Below, in pieces: positions 1-7,109 of a DNA stretch of 15,920 nucleotides. The translations under genes and the position numbers were made by a program. This DNA comes from Alphaproteobacteria bacterium. GTDB taxonomy: Bacteria > Pseudomonadota > Alphaproteobacteria > Geminicoccales > Geminicoccaceae. Within the stretch, counting starts at the first letter, position 1, and each line of letters begins with the position of its first letter. The notes under the pieces are model-generated. The model ran no database searches and was not told where the DNA came from. It saw only the letters and a list, made by a program, of their open reading frames with translations. Where the stretch lies: assembly GCA_026982585.1 (NCBI GenBank), contig JALSGW010000229.1, positions 1 to 15,920 of the forward strand. The letters run 5' to 3'.

Positions 1-1274
1 CCTCCGCCTATCTGCGCGCCCGGGTGCGCGAGAGCCTGGGGCGCCTTTATGCGCTGCATATGGGCGAGCGGCCCTTTGTCACCGCCCGCGGCGTGCGCCG
101 TTCGCCCTTCCACGCCAGGCTGTGCGCGGCGGGGGCGGTGATGGCGGAGGAGGCCGGGTTCGAACATCCGGACTGGTTCAGGGAGGCCGGCTGCGAGCGG
201 GGGATCGAATCCGGAGAGGAGGTCTTGCGGCGGTGTGTCGCGCGCGAGTGCCGGGCGGCCGCCGAGGAGGCGGCGCTGTTCGAGGCGTCGCACCGCTCCA
301 AACTTCTGCTTTGCGGGCCCGATGCCGCCTCGGTGCTGGACCGGTTGTGCACGGCGCGGATGGATGTGGCGGCGGGATCGATCCTTCGCACCCTGCTGCT
401 CGAGCGTGATGGCGGCATCGCTGCGGATCTCATCGTGTGGCGTCTGGAGGAGGATCGGTTCCTGCTCACCGCGGACGCCCGTTGGCACGTCCGAAACCAC
501 ACCTGGCTTCGCCGCAACCTTCCGAAGGAAGCCCGCGCCGTGCTGGTCGACGCGGACGCCGGCTACGGCATCCTGACCCTGGTGGGGCCGCGGGCGCCCG
601 AGCTGTTGGCCCGCATCGCCGGAGAGCGCGCCCGGGACGTTCCTGCGGGCGGGGTGCGGCGGGTGGAGATGGGTTGCACCGAGCTCTGGCTCGGGTTTCT
701 GGACGATACGGTGGACCCGCGCTGGCAGCTGCTGGTTCCCGCCGATCGCGCGCCTGATCTGTTGGAGCACATCCTCGAGGAGGGAAAGGCATGCGGTCTC
801 CGCCTCGCGGGTGCGCGGGCGGAGCGGAGCCTCGCCGTGGAGCGCGGCGAGGTGCTGTTCGGGCGCGATGTCGGACCGGAGGTCACCCCTCTCGAAGCCG
901 GGCTCGAGGCGCTCGTGGCCTGGGATAAAAACACGGGCTTTCCCGGCGCAGACGCCCTGCTTGCCCGGCGTCGAAGCGGCCCGCCGCGACGGCGGCTGGT
1001 CTTTATCCGCATCGCCGATGGCAGGGTTCCGCTTTATGGCGAGGAACCGATCTGGCAGGGTGCCAGGCGGGTGGGGCGGGTCACCTCCGGAGCCTTCGGC
1101 CACCGGCTCGGGGCATCCCTCGGCCTCGGCTACGTCTTCCTCGATGAGGGGGTGGAGGCCAATCGGCTTGCCGAAGCCGGCTTCGAGGTGGAGGTGGCGG
1201 GCGCGCGCATACCCGCCGAACTGCGCCTCGAGCCCTTCCTTGCCGCCGCCCCGGCCTCGGCTCAATCGCCGTAA
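1..1274 (+). CDS. Dimethylglycine/sarcosine dehydrogenase-like oxidoreductase, C-terminal part (5' truncated by window)
   Basis: This is the C-terminal part of an amine-oxidising FAD oxidoreductase with a GcvT-like tail, the architecture of dimethylglycine and sarcosine dehydrogenases. Known members demethylate N-methylated glycines and pass the one-carbon unit to tetrahydrofolate bound by the GcvT-like domain. The frame is open to base 3, and a GTG at 24 is internal. The first ~55 residues, including ARGVRRSPFHARL and HPDWF, resemble the middle domain (FAO_M) of these enzymes, so the FAD domain lies upstream of the window. Then comes the folate-binding GCV_T domain (GGIAADLIVWRLEEDRFLL) and the GCV_T C-terminal barrel (RRVGRVTSGAFGHRLGASLG). 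The true substrate cannot be told without the FAD domain. The TAA stop at 1272-1274 lies inside the 3' end of the convergent kinase gene (13-bp overlap). Confidence 0.85.
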   Translation, partial: SAYLRARVRESLGRLYALHMGERPFVTARGVRRSPFHARLCAAGAVMAEEAGFEHPDWFREAGCERGIESGEEVLRRCVARECRAAAEEAALFEASHRSKLLLCGPDAASVLDRLCTARMDVAAGSILRTLLLERDGGIAADLIVWRLEEDRFLLTADARWHVRNHTWLRRNLPKEARAVLVDADAGYGILTLVGPRAPELLARIAGERARDVPAGGVRRVEMGCTELWLGFLDDTVDPRWQLLVPADRAPDLLEHILEEGKACGLRLAGARAERSLAVERGEVLFGRDVGPEVTPLEAGLEALVAWDKNTGFPGADALLARRRSGPPRRRLVFIRIADGRVPLYGEEPIWQGARRVGRVTSGAFGHRLGASLGLGYVFLDEGVEANRLAEAGFEVEVAGARIPAELRLEPFLAAAPASAQSP

Positions 1275-3397
1275 TAGGCCGCCAGCCGGCGCCGCGCCCT
1301 GGACGCCTCGCCGTAACCGTAATAGGCGAGCTCGGGGGTCTCGGCCATGGTCAGCACCGCCGCCTCGAGACGGCGGCGTTCGCCCCCGAGCCGGGCCAGC
1401 GCGCGCCGCAGCACGGTGCGCCCGGTGGCAGCCCACTGTACCAGCATCACCAGCCCGTCGGCGTGGGCGGCGAGCAGCCGGGCGTCGGCCACCGCGGCGA
1501 GCGGCGGCGAATCCATGACGATGAAATCGAAGCGACGACGAAGCTCTTTCAGGAGATCGGCGAAAGCCTGGCGGGTGAGCAGCCGCGTCGGTTGGGCCAG
1601 GGCCGGGGCCGCGGGCAGCAACACGAGCGGGGTGCGGGGATCCTGCCGCATCACCTCCTCCAGTCGCGCGCGTCCCTCGAGAAGTTCCGCGATCCCGGGC
1701 CCTCCCTGCAGGCCGAGACGGCTTTGCAGCTCGGCGCGCCTGAGATCGAGATCCAGCACGGCGGCGCGGAACCCCTCGGCGGCCGCGAGGCGGCCCAGGG
1801 CCAGGGCGAGGCTGCTCTTGCCCTCGGCGGGCAGGGCGGAGGCCACCAGCCACACCACCCCGCCTTCCTCGGCCCGGGGTTTGCGCAGGGCCAGCGCCAA
1901 CAGTTCGCGCAACCCCTCGCTGTAGCGCGAGCGCGGCCGCTCGATGGCATAGTCGGCGGGATCGCGCCCGGCCAGCTGACGCCGCCGCAGGCGGGGCAGC
2001 ACCACCGTCTCGACCCCGCCGAGAAAACGCGCCAGGGCTTCGGCCGAGCGGAATCCGCGGCCGCTCTGCTCGAGCAGATAGGCGGCGAAGAGGGCGAGCA
2101 GGAAGGATCCGGCGCCGGAGAAGGAGAGCCACACCAAGGGATCGGGAAACTCCGGTGCGGTGGGCGGCTGGGCCTCGGAGATCACGCGCACATCGGCGAG
2201 TTCGATTTCCTCGCGCCCGGCTGCGTCCTGCAGCCTGCGCAAAAAGGCCTCGTAAAGGCCGCGCGCCACCTCCACCCGTCGCGCCAGCTCCTGTTCGCGC
2301 ACCTCGGCCTCGAGGGCCAGCTGGGCCGCCCGCTTGAGGCGCTCGAGCTCCCGGGCGAGCGCCTGTTCGCGCACCCGGGCCTGTTCCACCTCCGCCTCCA
2401 CCCGCACCAGCAGCGCCGCCCGCTCGGCCCGGATCTGGCGGTCGAGCTCCGCCTTCTCCCGCCGCAGATTCTGCACCGCCGGATGGCGCTCCCCATAGCG
2501 CCCGAGCAGTTCTGCCTCGCGCCGCACCAGCTCCGCCCGCAGGCTCTCGAGGCTCGCCAACAACGGGCTCGCCTCGCCCACCAACACGCCCCGCAAGCCC
2601 TGCGCCCCGTTGCGTTTGATGCGCTCGAGACGGGCCTCCAGGGCGAGGCGCTCGCTGCGGGCCAGCACATGCGCCCGCTCCAGCCCCGCGAGCTCGTTCC
2701 GGGCGCGGGCGAGAAAGCCCTGCTCCCGCTCCCGAGCGCGGGTGCGAAAGGCCAGCAGCTCCCGTTCCGCCTGGGCGACCTGGTCCTCCAGCTCCTTGAG
2801 CCGCGAGGCCAGCCAGCTCGCCGCCCGGCGGCTGAGCTCGAACTTGCTGGAGAGCTGATCCGCCACATAGAGCTCGGCCACCGCATTGGCCACCCGCGCC
2901 GCCTTGTTGGGATCGGCGCTGCGATAGGCGACGGCGATGACCCGGGTCTTGCCCCGACGGACCACGTCCAGCCGGCCGAGGAAGGCCTCCACCAGGGCGG
3001 GTTCCACCTCATCCTCGCCGGCCGGCGGGACAACGGCCTCGCCTTTGCCGCCGCGGAGCTCCGGATCCGCATCCAGACCGAGCCGCACGATCACCCGCCG
3101 CGCGAGGCTCCGGGAGCGCAACACCTGCACCTGACTGTCGATGGTGGCGCTGTCGCGGTCGAGACCGGCGTTCACCGCCCCATCGCGCCCGCCCAGGGCG
3201 GGGCGGGGTTCGATCAACAAGAGCGCCTCGGCCACATACTGACGCGGCAGATAGGCGATGGCGATGGCGGCGCCGGCGGTTCCCAGCACCACCACGCCGA
3301 GGATCAATAGGGCGCGCCGCCAGAGCAACCGCAGCCAGCCCACCAGGTCCAGCTCCGGCCCCCGGCCCGCCGCCGCGTCCTGTCTGCTGTCCGGCAC
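1262..3397 (-). CDS. Wzc-like polysaccharide co-polymerase fused to a BY-kinase (tyrosine autokinase)
   Basis: A predicted inner-membrane chain-length regulator of exopolysaccharide export fused to a bacterial tyrosine kinase, 711 residues. Visible parts in order: TM1 at about residues 28-50; a Wzz domain; a long Arg/Glu-rich coiled coil at about 195-395; a Pro-rich stretch (PPTAPEFPDP, 411-420) leading into TM2 at about 420-442; then the kinase. The kinase has Walker A (SALPAEGKSSLA, 520-531), Walker A' (VLDLDLRR, 547-554) and Walker B (FIVMDSPP, 625-632). The C-terminus carries five Tyr (692, 693, 695, 708, 709), the usual autophosphorylation cluster. I chose the GTG at 3397 because GAAGAG sits 5 nt upstream; a TTG at 3463 would add 22 residues lacking family character. 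No glycosyltransferase, Wza or phosphatase gene is beside it, so it is an orphan here. Family assignment is firm; the polymer it serves is unknown. Confidence 0.9.
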   Translation of the reverse strand: MPDSRQDAAAGRGPELDLVGWLRLLWRRALLILGVVVLGTAGAAIAIAYLPRQYVAEALLLIEPRPALGGRDGAVNAGLDRDSATIDSQVQVLRSRSLARRVIVRLGLDADPELRGGKGEAVVPPAGEDEVEPALVEAFLGRLDVVRRGKTRVIAVAYRSADPNKAARVANAVAELYVADQLSSKFELSRRAASWLASRLKELEDQVAQAERELLAFRTRAREREQGFLARARNELAGLERAHVLARSERLALEARLERIKRNGAQGLRGVLVGEASPLLASLESLRAELVRREAELLGRYGERHPAVQNLRREKAELDRQIRAERAALLVRVEAEVEQARVREQALARELERLKRAAQLALEAEVREQELARRVEVARGLYEAFLRRLQDAAGREEIELADVRVISEAQPPTAPEFPDPLVWLSFSGAGSFLLALFAAYLLEQSGRGFRSAEALARFLGGVETVVLPRLRRRQLAGRDPADYAIERPRSRYSEGLRELLALALRKPRAEEGGVVWLVASALPAEGKSSLALALGRLAAAEGFRAAVLDLDLRRAELQSRLGLQGGPGIAELLEGRARLEEVMRQDPRTPLVLLPAAPALAQPTRLLTRQAFADLLKELRRRFDFIVMDSPPLAAVADARLLAAHADGLVMLVQWAATGRTVLRRALARLGGERRRLEAAVLTMAETPELAYYGYGEASRARRRLAAYYGD

Positions 3398-3448
3398 CGC
3401 GGCTCTTCGCTTTTCCGGCGTATGGCCATCCCCAGGATTAACCAAAAG

Positions 3449-3454
3449 TAGAAT
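3449..3454 (+). promoter_or_regulatory. Possible -10 element for the Na/Pi symporter gene
   Basis: TAGAAT matches the sigma-70 -10 consensus at five of six bases and sits in the only AT-rich pocket of the 176-bp divergent spacer. No good -35 lies at 16-18 bp; TGGCCA at 3423-3428 is 20 bp away. If used, it would give a leader of about 110 nt before the ATG at 3574. The same AT-rich pocket may also hold the promoter of the minus-strand kinase gene, but I see no convincing hexamer pair there. Confidence 0.25.
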
Positions 3455-3470
3455 TGGGCACAAGCGTCCC

Positions 3471-3495
3471 GGGTCGGCGCGGGAAGGGGTGGGGG
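3471..3495 (+). other. G-quadruplex-forming pattern in the Na/Pi symporter leader
   Basis: Four G-runs of 3, 3, 4 and 5 bases with loops of 7, 2 and 1 bases fit the canonical G3+N1-7 pattern on the plus strand. It lies 79-103 bases upstream of the ATG at 3574, so it would be in the mRNA leader if transcription starts at or before about 3470. Such patterns arise by chance in GC-rich DNA, so function is unproven. Confidence 0.4.
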
Positions 3496-3573
3496 TGTGG
3501 ATTTTTGGCCGCCGCTGCCCTAGACCCGCCAGAAGGAGCTGGACGGATCCGCGAAGGGAGGCCCGGCGCGCCG

Positions 3574-5304
3574 ATGACCGCCACAGCGGTGCTGGTGGAA
3601 CTTCTGGGCATCGTCGCCCTGCTGCTGTGGGCGGTCCGGCTGGTGCGCACCGGCATCACCCGCGCCTTCGGGCCCCGGCTGCGCAGCCTGGTGGCGCGCG
3701 CCGCCAACAACCGCAGCCGCGGCTTCGCCGCCGGCTTCCTGGTCACGGTGGCCCTCCAGAGCAGCACCGCCACCGCCCTCATCGTCGCCTCCCTGGCGAG
3801 CCGTCAGGTGCTGCCCACCCTCACCGCGCTGGCGGTCATGCTGGGCGCCGACGTCGGCACCACCGTCGCCGCCCAGATCCTGTCCTTCAAGCCCCACATC
3901 CTCGCCCCGGCGCTGCTGCTGGTCGGGGTGGCGCTTTATGTCACCTACGAAAGCGGGCCGCAGCGGCACATCGGGCGCATCCTGGTGGGCCTCGGGCTGC
4001 TCCTGTTGGCCCTGCGGCTGATGTTGGAGACCACCGCCCCGCTTCGCGAAAGCCCGGCCCTGGTCGCGGTGATCGCCGCGATCGGCGGCGAACCGATGAT
4101 CGCGCTGGTGGTGGCGGCCCTGCTCACCTGGCTCGCCCACTCCAGCCTCGCCACGGTGCTGCTCATCATGTCGCTGGCCGAACACGGGGTGATCGGGCCC
4201 GAGACCGCCTTCGCCTTCGTGCTCGGCGCCAATGTGGGCGGCGGCATCGCCCCCGTGGTGATGACCCTGCGCAGCGAAGCACCCGGCCGCCGCGCCCCGA
4301 TCGGCAACCTCGTCCTGCGCACCGCAGGCGCCTTGCTGCTGCTGCCCCTGCTCCCCTGGATCACCCCATATGTGGCGCTGCTCGAAGCCGATGTCGCCCG
4401 CCAGGTGGTCAACTTCCACACCGCCTTCAATCTCGCCCTGGCGCTTTCCGCCATGCCGTTTCTCGGCACGTTGCGCGGCCTGCTCGAATGGCTGCTGCCC
4501 GAGCCGCCGCCCAGCGAGGATCCCGCAGCACCCCGCTACCTGGACCGCGAAGCCCTCGACAGTCCGAGCGTCGCTCTCGCCGCCGCCGCCCGGGAGGCGC
4601 TGCGCATGGGCGACGTGGTGCAGGACATGCTCGGCCGCAGCATCGACGCCCTGCGCACCAACGACATGCATTTGATCAACGAAATCAAAGCCGAGGACGA
4701 CATCCTCGACCGCCTCCACGAGGCCATCAAATTCTACCTCACCGAAATCTCCAAGAACGAGCTCGACCAGTCGGAAAGCCGACGCTACCAGGAGATCCTC
4801 TCCTTCGTCACCAACATGGAACACATCGGCGACATCGTCGATCTCAATCTCATGGAGATCGCCGAGAAGAAGGCGATGGAAAATGTGAAATTCTCAGCCC
4901 AGGGATTCGGGGAACTCAGCAACATCCACGAGAAAATCATGGAGCATCTGCAGCTGGCCCTCAGCGTGTTCATGACCCGGGACGTGCGCCTCGCCCGCCA
5001 GCTGGTGGCCGGCAAGGCGACGGTGCGCGAACTCGAGCGGCGCGCCTATGAGAACCACCTCAAGCGGCTCGCCCAGGGGGTGCCCGACACCATCCAGACC
5101 ACGGGCCTCCATCTCGACGTCATCCGCGACCTCAAGCGCATCAACAGCCATCTCACCGCGGTCGCCTATCCCCTGCTCGAGGAGACCGGCGAGCTGCGCG
5201 AGACCCGCCTGCTGAGCCGCCAGGAGGCGCCCCGGCTGTCGGGATTGGCCCCGAGCCCTGCGGTTGCCAAGCCGTTCTCCGCGGGCGGGCAGGAGGAGCG
5301 CTGA
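3574..5304 (+). CDS. Na+/phosphate symporter family protein with C-terminal PhoU-like domain
   Basis: A 576-residue inner-membrane transporter of the Na/Pi cotransporter II family (PF02690 type), expected to import phosphate with sodium. The N-terminal ~305 residues are hydrophobic and contain two family repeats: the first has QSSTAT (62-67), the second has AHSSLAT (188-194), where Gln is replaced by His. GADVGTT (91-97) and GANVGGG (218-224) are matching repeat halves. From about 335 to 540 the protein is a soluble helical PhoU-like domain with EHIGDIVDLN (416-425) and DLKRINSHL (519-527), which in known proteins links transport to phosphate signalling. The tail after 545 looks disordered. 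The ATG at 3574 is chosen because the hydrophobic segment starts right after it and GGGAGG lies 12 nt upstream. The frame is open a further 120 bases upstream, but that stretch is Gly/Arg-rich with no family likeness. Confidence 0.9.
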   Translation: MTATAVLVELLGIVALLLWAVRLVRTGITRAFGPRLRSLVARAANNRSRGFAAGFLVTVALQSSTATALIVASLASRQVLPTLTALAVMLGADVGTTVAAQILSFKPHILAPALLLVGVALYVTYESGPQRHIGRILVGLGLLLLALRLMLETTAPLRESPALVAVIAAIGGEPMIALVVAALLTWLAHSSLATVLLIMSLAEHGVIGPETAFAFVLGANVGGGIAPVVMTLRSEAPGRRAPIGNLVLRTAGALLLLPLLPWITPYVALLEADVARQVVNFHTAFNLALALSAMPFLGTLRGLLEWLLPEPPPSEDPAAPRYLDREALDSPSVALAAAAREALRMGDVVQDMLGRSIDALRTNDMHLINEIKAEDDILDRLHEAIKFYLTEISKNELDQSESRRYQEILSFVTNMEHIGDIVDLNLMEIAEKKAMENVKFSAQGFGELSNIHEKIMEHLQLALSVFMTRDVRLARQLVAGKATVRELERRAYENHLKRLAQGVPDTIQTTGLHLDVIRDLKRINSHLTAVAYPLLEETGELRETRLLSRQEAPRLSGLAPSPAVAKPFSAGGQEER

Positions 5305-5347
5305 GGGGCATCGCCGCCGGCCGCCCTGATCCAGGACCACGGTTCCC

Positions 5348-5365
5348 TCCGCCGCATGCGGCGGA
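5348..5365. terminator. GC-rich perfect hairpin in the convergent spacer (possible bidirectional terminator)
   Basis: TCCGCCGCATGCGGCGGA is a perfect 18-bp palindrome that can fold to a 7-bp stem with a CATG tetraloop. It lies between the 3' ends of the Na/Pi symporter gene and the SUF operon, where a shared terminator would be expected. There is no T-run on either side, so it is not a canonical intrinsic terminator. A second, weaker hairpin (GGCGG, 7-base loop, CCGCC) lies at 5420-5436, nearer the sufT stop. Confidence 0.35.
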
Positions 5366-5375
5366 CGGTGCGCGG

Positions 5376-5407
5376 GATGGTGCGGTCTTCCCTTCCGATG
5401 GTGCGGT
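5376..5407 (+). repeat. 11-bp direct repeat pair in the convergent spacer
   Basis: GATGGTGCGGT occurs at 5376-5386 and again at 5397-5407, 21 bases apart start to start, which is two helical turns. A shortened relative, GACGGTGCG, precedes them at 5364-5372. It could be a protein-binding pair or local duplication. No function is known to me. Confidence 0.4.
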
Positions 5408-5451
5408 GGAATGCGGGCGGGCGGGCTGCGTCCGCCGCCTGCGCGGGCCGA

Positions 5452-5841
5452 TCAGTAGAGCATGCCGAGTTCGAGCCGGGCCTCTTCGCTCATCATGCCG
5501 GGGTGCCAGGGCGGATCCCAGACGATGTTGACCCGGCAGTCCTTGACGCCCTCCACCGCCTTGACCTTGGCTTCCACCTCGAGGGGAAGGGTTTCCGCCA
5601 CCGGGCAGTGGGGCGAGGTGAGGGTCATGTCGATCACCACGCTGTTGTCGTCCTCGACGTCGATCTTGTAGACGAGGCCGAGCTCGTAGATGTCGACCGG
5701 GATCTCGGGATCGTAGACGGTCTTGAGCGCCTCGATGACCCGCTGGCCCAGTTCCCGGACCGCATTCAGGCGCTCCGCGTCCACCTGTTCGGACGGCTGT
5801 TCCAGCATCTGGGCGGCTCGTTCGATCCGGTCCTCGCTCAT
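5452..5841 (-). CDS. sufT: SUF-associated DUF59/MIP18-family Fe-S assembly factor
   Basis: A 129-residue cytosolic protein of the DUF59 (MIP18/PaaD-like) family, an accessory factor in maturing iron-sulfur proteins. Family hallmarks are DPEIPVDIYELGLVY (44-58) and MTLTSPHCP (72-80), with the conserved Cys79 in the loop. About 35 residues precede the conserved domain; they are charged and probably helical, as in the SUF-linked form of the family. The last ~20 residues hold PPWHPGMMSEEARLELGM, common in this group. It is the last gene of the operon, and its ATG overlaps the sufS stop in ATGA, implying translational coupling. The role is inferred from family and operon; its exact step is unsettled even in studied bacteria. 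Confidence 0.88.
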   Translation of the reverse strand: MSEDRIERAAQMLEQPSEQVDAERLNAVRELGQRVIEALKTVYDPEIPVDIYELGLVYKIDVEDDNSVVIDMTLTSPHCPVAETLPLEVEAKVKAVEGVKDCRVNIVWDPPWHPGMMSEEARLELGMLY

Positions 5842-7109
5842 GGCTCCGTTCCGCTTCCGCGCACCAGCGCCGCGATGCGTTCGAGCGCGGCGCAGAAGGT
5901 CTCGATCTCCTCCCGCGTGTTGTAGACCGCCACCGACATGCGCGCGCTCGCCGCAAGGCCGAGGCGGGCATGCAGCGGCATGGCGCAGTGGTGGCCGGTG
6001 CGGATGGCGATGCCCTCGAGGTCGAGCATCATGCCGATGTCCTGGGGGTGGGCACCGTCGACGGTGAAGGCCAGCACGCTCGCGCGCCTCCGGGGGCGGC
6101 CGAGGATGTGGACTCCGGGAATCCGCCGCAGCCCTTCCTCGGCGGCCGCGAGCAGCTGCCGCTCGTGGTCGTGGATGGCCTGAAGACCGACCTCCTCCAC
6201 GAAATCCAAGGCCTCGGGAAGGGCGCAGATGCCGGCGATGTCCGGGGTTCCGGCCTCGAAGCGGAAGGGGATGTCGTTGAAGGTGGTGCCCTCGAACGAC
6301 ACCCGTTCGATCATGTCGCCGCCCCCCTGCCAGGGCGGCATGCGCTCGAGCCGTTCGGCGCGACCATAAAGCACCCCCACGCCGCTCGGCCCGTAGAGTT
6401 TGTGGGCCGAGAACACCAGGAAGTCGCATCCCAGCTCCGCCGCCCGCACGGGCAGATGCTGCACCGCCTGGGCGGCGTCGATGAGCACCGGCACCCCGGC
6501 CCGGCGGGCGAGGTCCACCACCTCCTCGACCGGATTGACGGTGCCCAGCACGTTGGACACCCAGCTCACGGCGATCATGCGGGTGCGGGAGGTGATGCGC
6601 GCGCGCAGCTGCGCGAGGTCCAGCTCCCCCTCGGGGGTGATGGGGGCCGCCACCACCTTGGCACCCCGCTCCGCCGCCACCAGCTGCCAGGGGACGATGT
6701 TGGCGTGATGCTCCATCTCGGTGAGCAGGATCTCGTCCCCGGGCTCGAGCATGGGCCTGAGGAAGCTGTAGGCGACCAGGTTGATGGCTTCGGTGGCGTT
6801 GCGGGTGAACACGATCTCCCGCCAGTCCCGCGCCCCGAGGAAGGCCTGCACGCGCCGGCGGCTCCGGTCGTGGCGTTCGGAAGCGCGCTGGCTGAGCTCG
6901 TAGATGCCGCGGTGGATGTTGGCGTAGTCCTCGTAGTAGAAGCGCCGCAGCTCCTCCACCACCCGCCGCGGCTTCTGGGCCGAAGCGGCGGAATCGAGGT
7001 AGATCAGCGGCTTGCCCTGCATGGGCCGCCCCAGGATGGGAAACTGGGCCCGGATCGACTCCAGGTCCGGAACCGCCGCCGGCCGCAAGCCTGCGCCGAT
7101 CTCGTTCAT
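5838..7109 (-). CDS. sufS: Cysteine desulfurase SufS
   Basis: A 423-residue PLP-dependent group II cysteine desulfurase that converts cysteine to alanine and holds the sulfur as a persulfide for cluster assembly. Active-site residues align with E. coli SufS at a constant offset: His134 (EMEHHAN), Asp211 (LIDAAQAVQH), the PLP-binding Lys237 (FSAHKLYGPSG) and the persulfide Cys375 (RTGHHCAMP). The ATG at 7109 is fixed by overlap with the sufD stop (ATGA) and by family length; the open frame extends further upstream but only as a shadow of sufD. Group II enzymes normally need SufE or SufU to release the sulfur, yet neither gene is adjacent: sufT follows directly with another ATGA overlap. Confidence 0.96.
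   Translation of the reverse strand: MNEIGAGLRPAAVPDLESIRAQFPILGRPMQGKPLIYLDSAASAQKPRRVVEELRRFYYEDYANIHRGIYELSQRASERHDRSRRRVQAFLGARDWREIVFTRNATEAINLVAYSFLRPMLEPGDEILLTEMEHHANIVPWQLVAAERGAKVVAAPITPEGELDLAQLRARITSRTRMIAVSWVSNVLGTVNPVEEVVDLARRAGVPVLIDAAQAVQHLPVRAAELGCDFLVFSAHKLYGPSGVGVLYGRAERLERMPPWQGGGDMIERVSFEGTTFNDIPFRFEAGTPDIAGICALPEALDFVEEVGLQAIHDHERQLLAAAEEGLRRIPGVHILGRPRRRASVLAFTVDGAHPQDIGMMLDLEGIAIRTGHHCAMPLHARLGLAASARMSVAVYNTREEIETFCAALERIAALVRGSGTEP

Noticed and set aside
1463..3310. A 615-codon open frame on the plus strand opposite the Wzc-like kinase
   Set aside because: It is rich in Gln, Gly, His and Leu with no domain, and it lies wholly antisense to a gene with clear kinase motifs. 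Long antisense frames are expected in DNA of this GC content.
3398..3463. A TTG start at 3463 giving a longer Wzc-like protein
   Set aside because: The extra 22 residues are unlike the family, and the AT-rich DNA there is more likely promoter; GTG at 3397 has a suitable ribosome site.
3454..3573. A 40-residue N-terminal extension of the Na/Pi symporter
   Set aside because: The frame is open, but the stretch is Gly/Arg/Pro-rich with no family resemblance, overlaps the G-rich leader, and the ATG at 3574 directly precedes the first membrane segment.
3520..4824. A 434-codon minus-strand open frame opposite the Na/Pi symporter
   Set aside because: The product is His/Gln/Gly-rich low complexity and has no membrane or enzyme signature, while the plus strand encodes a recognisable transporter.
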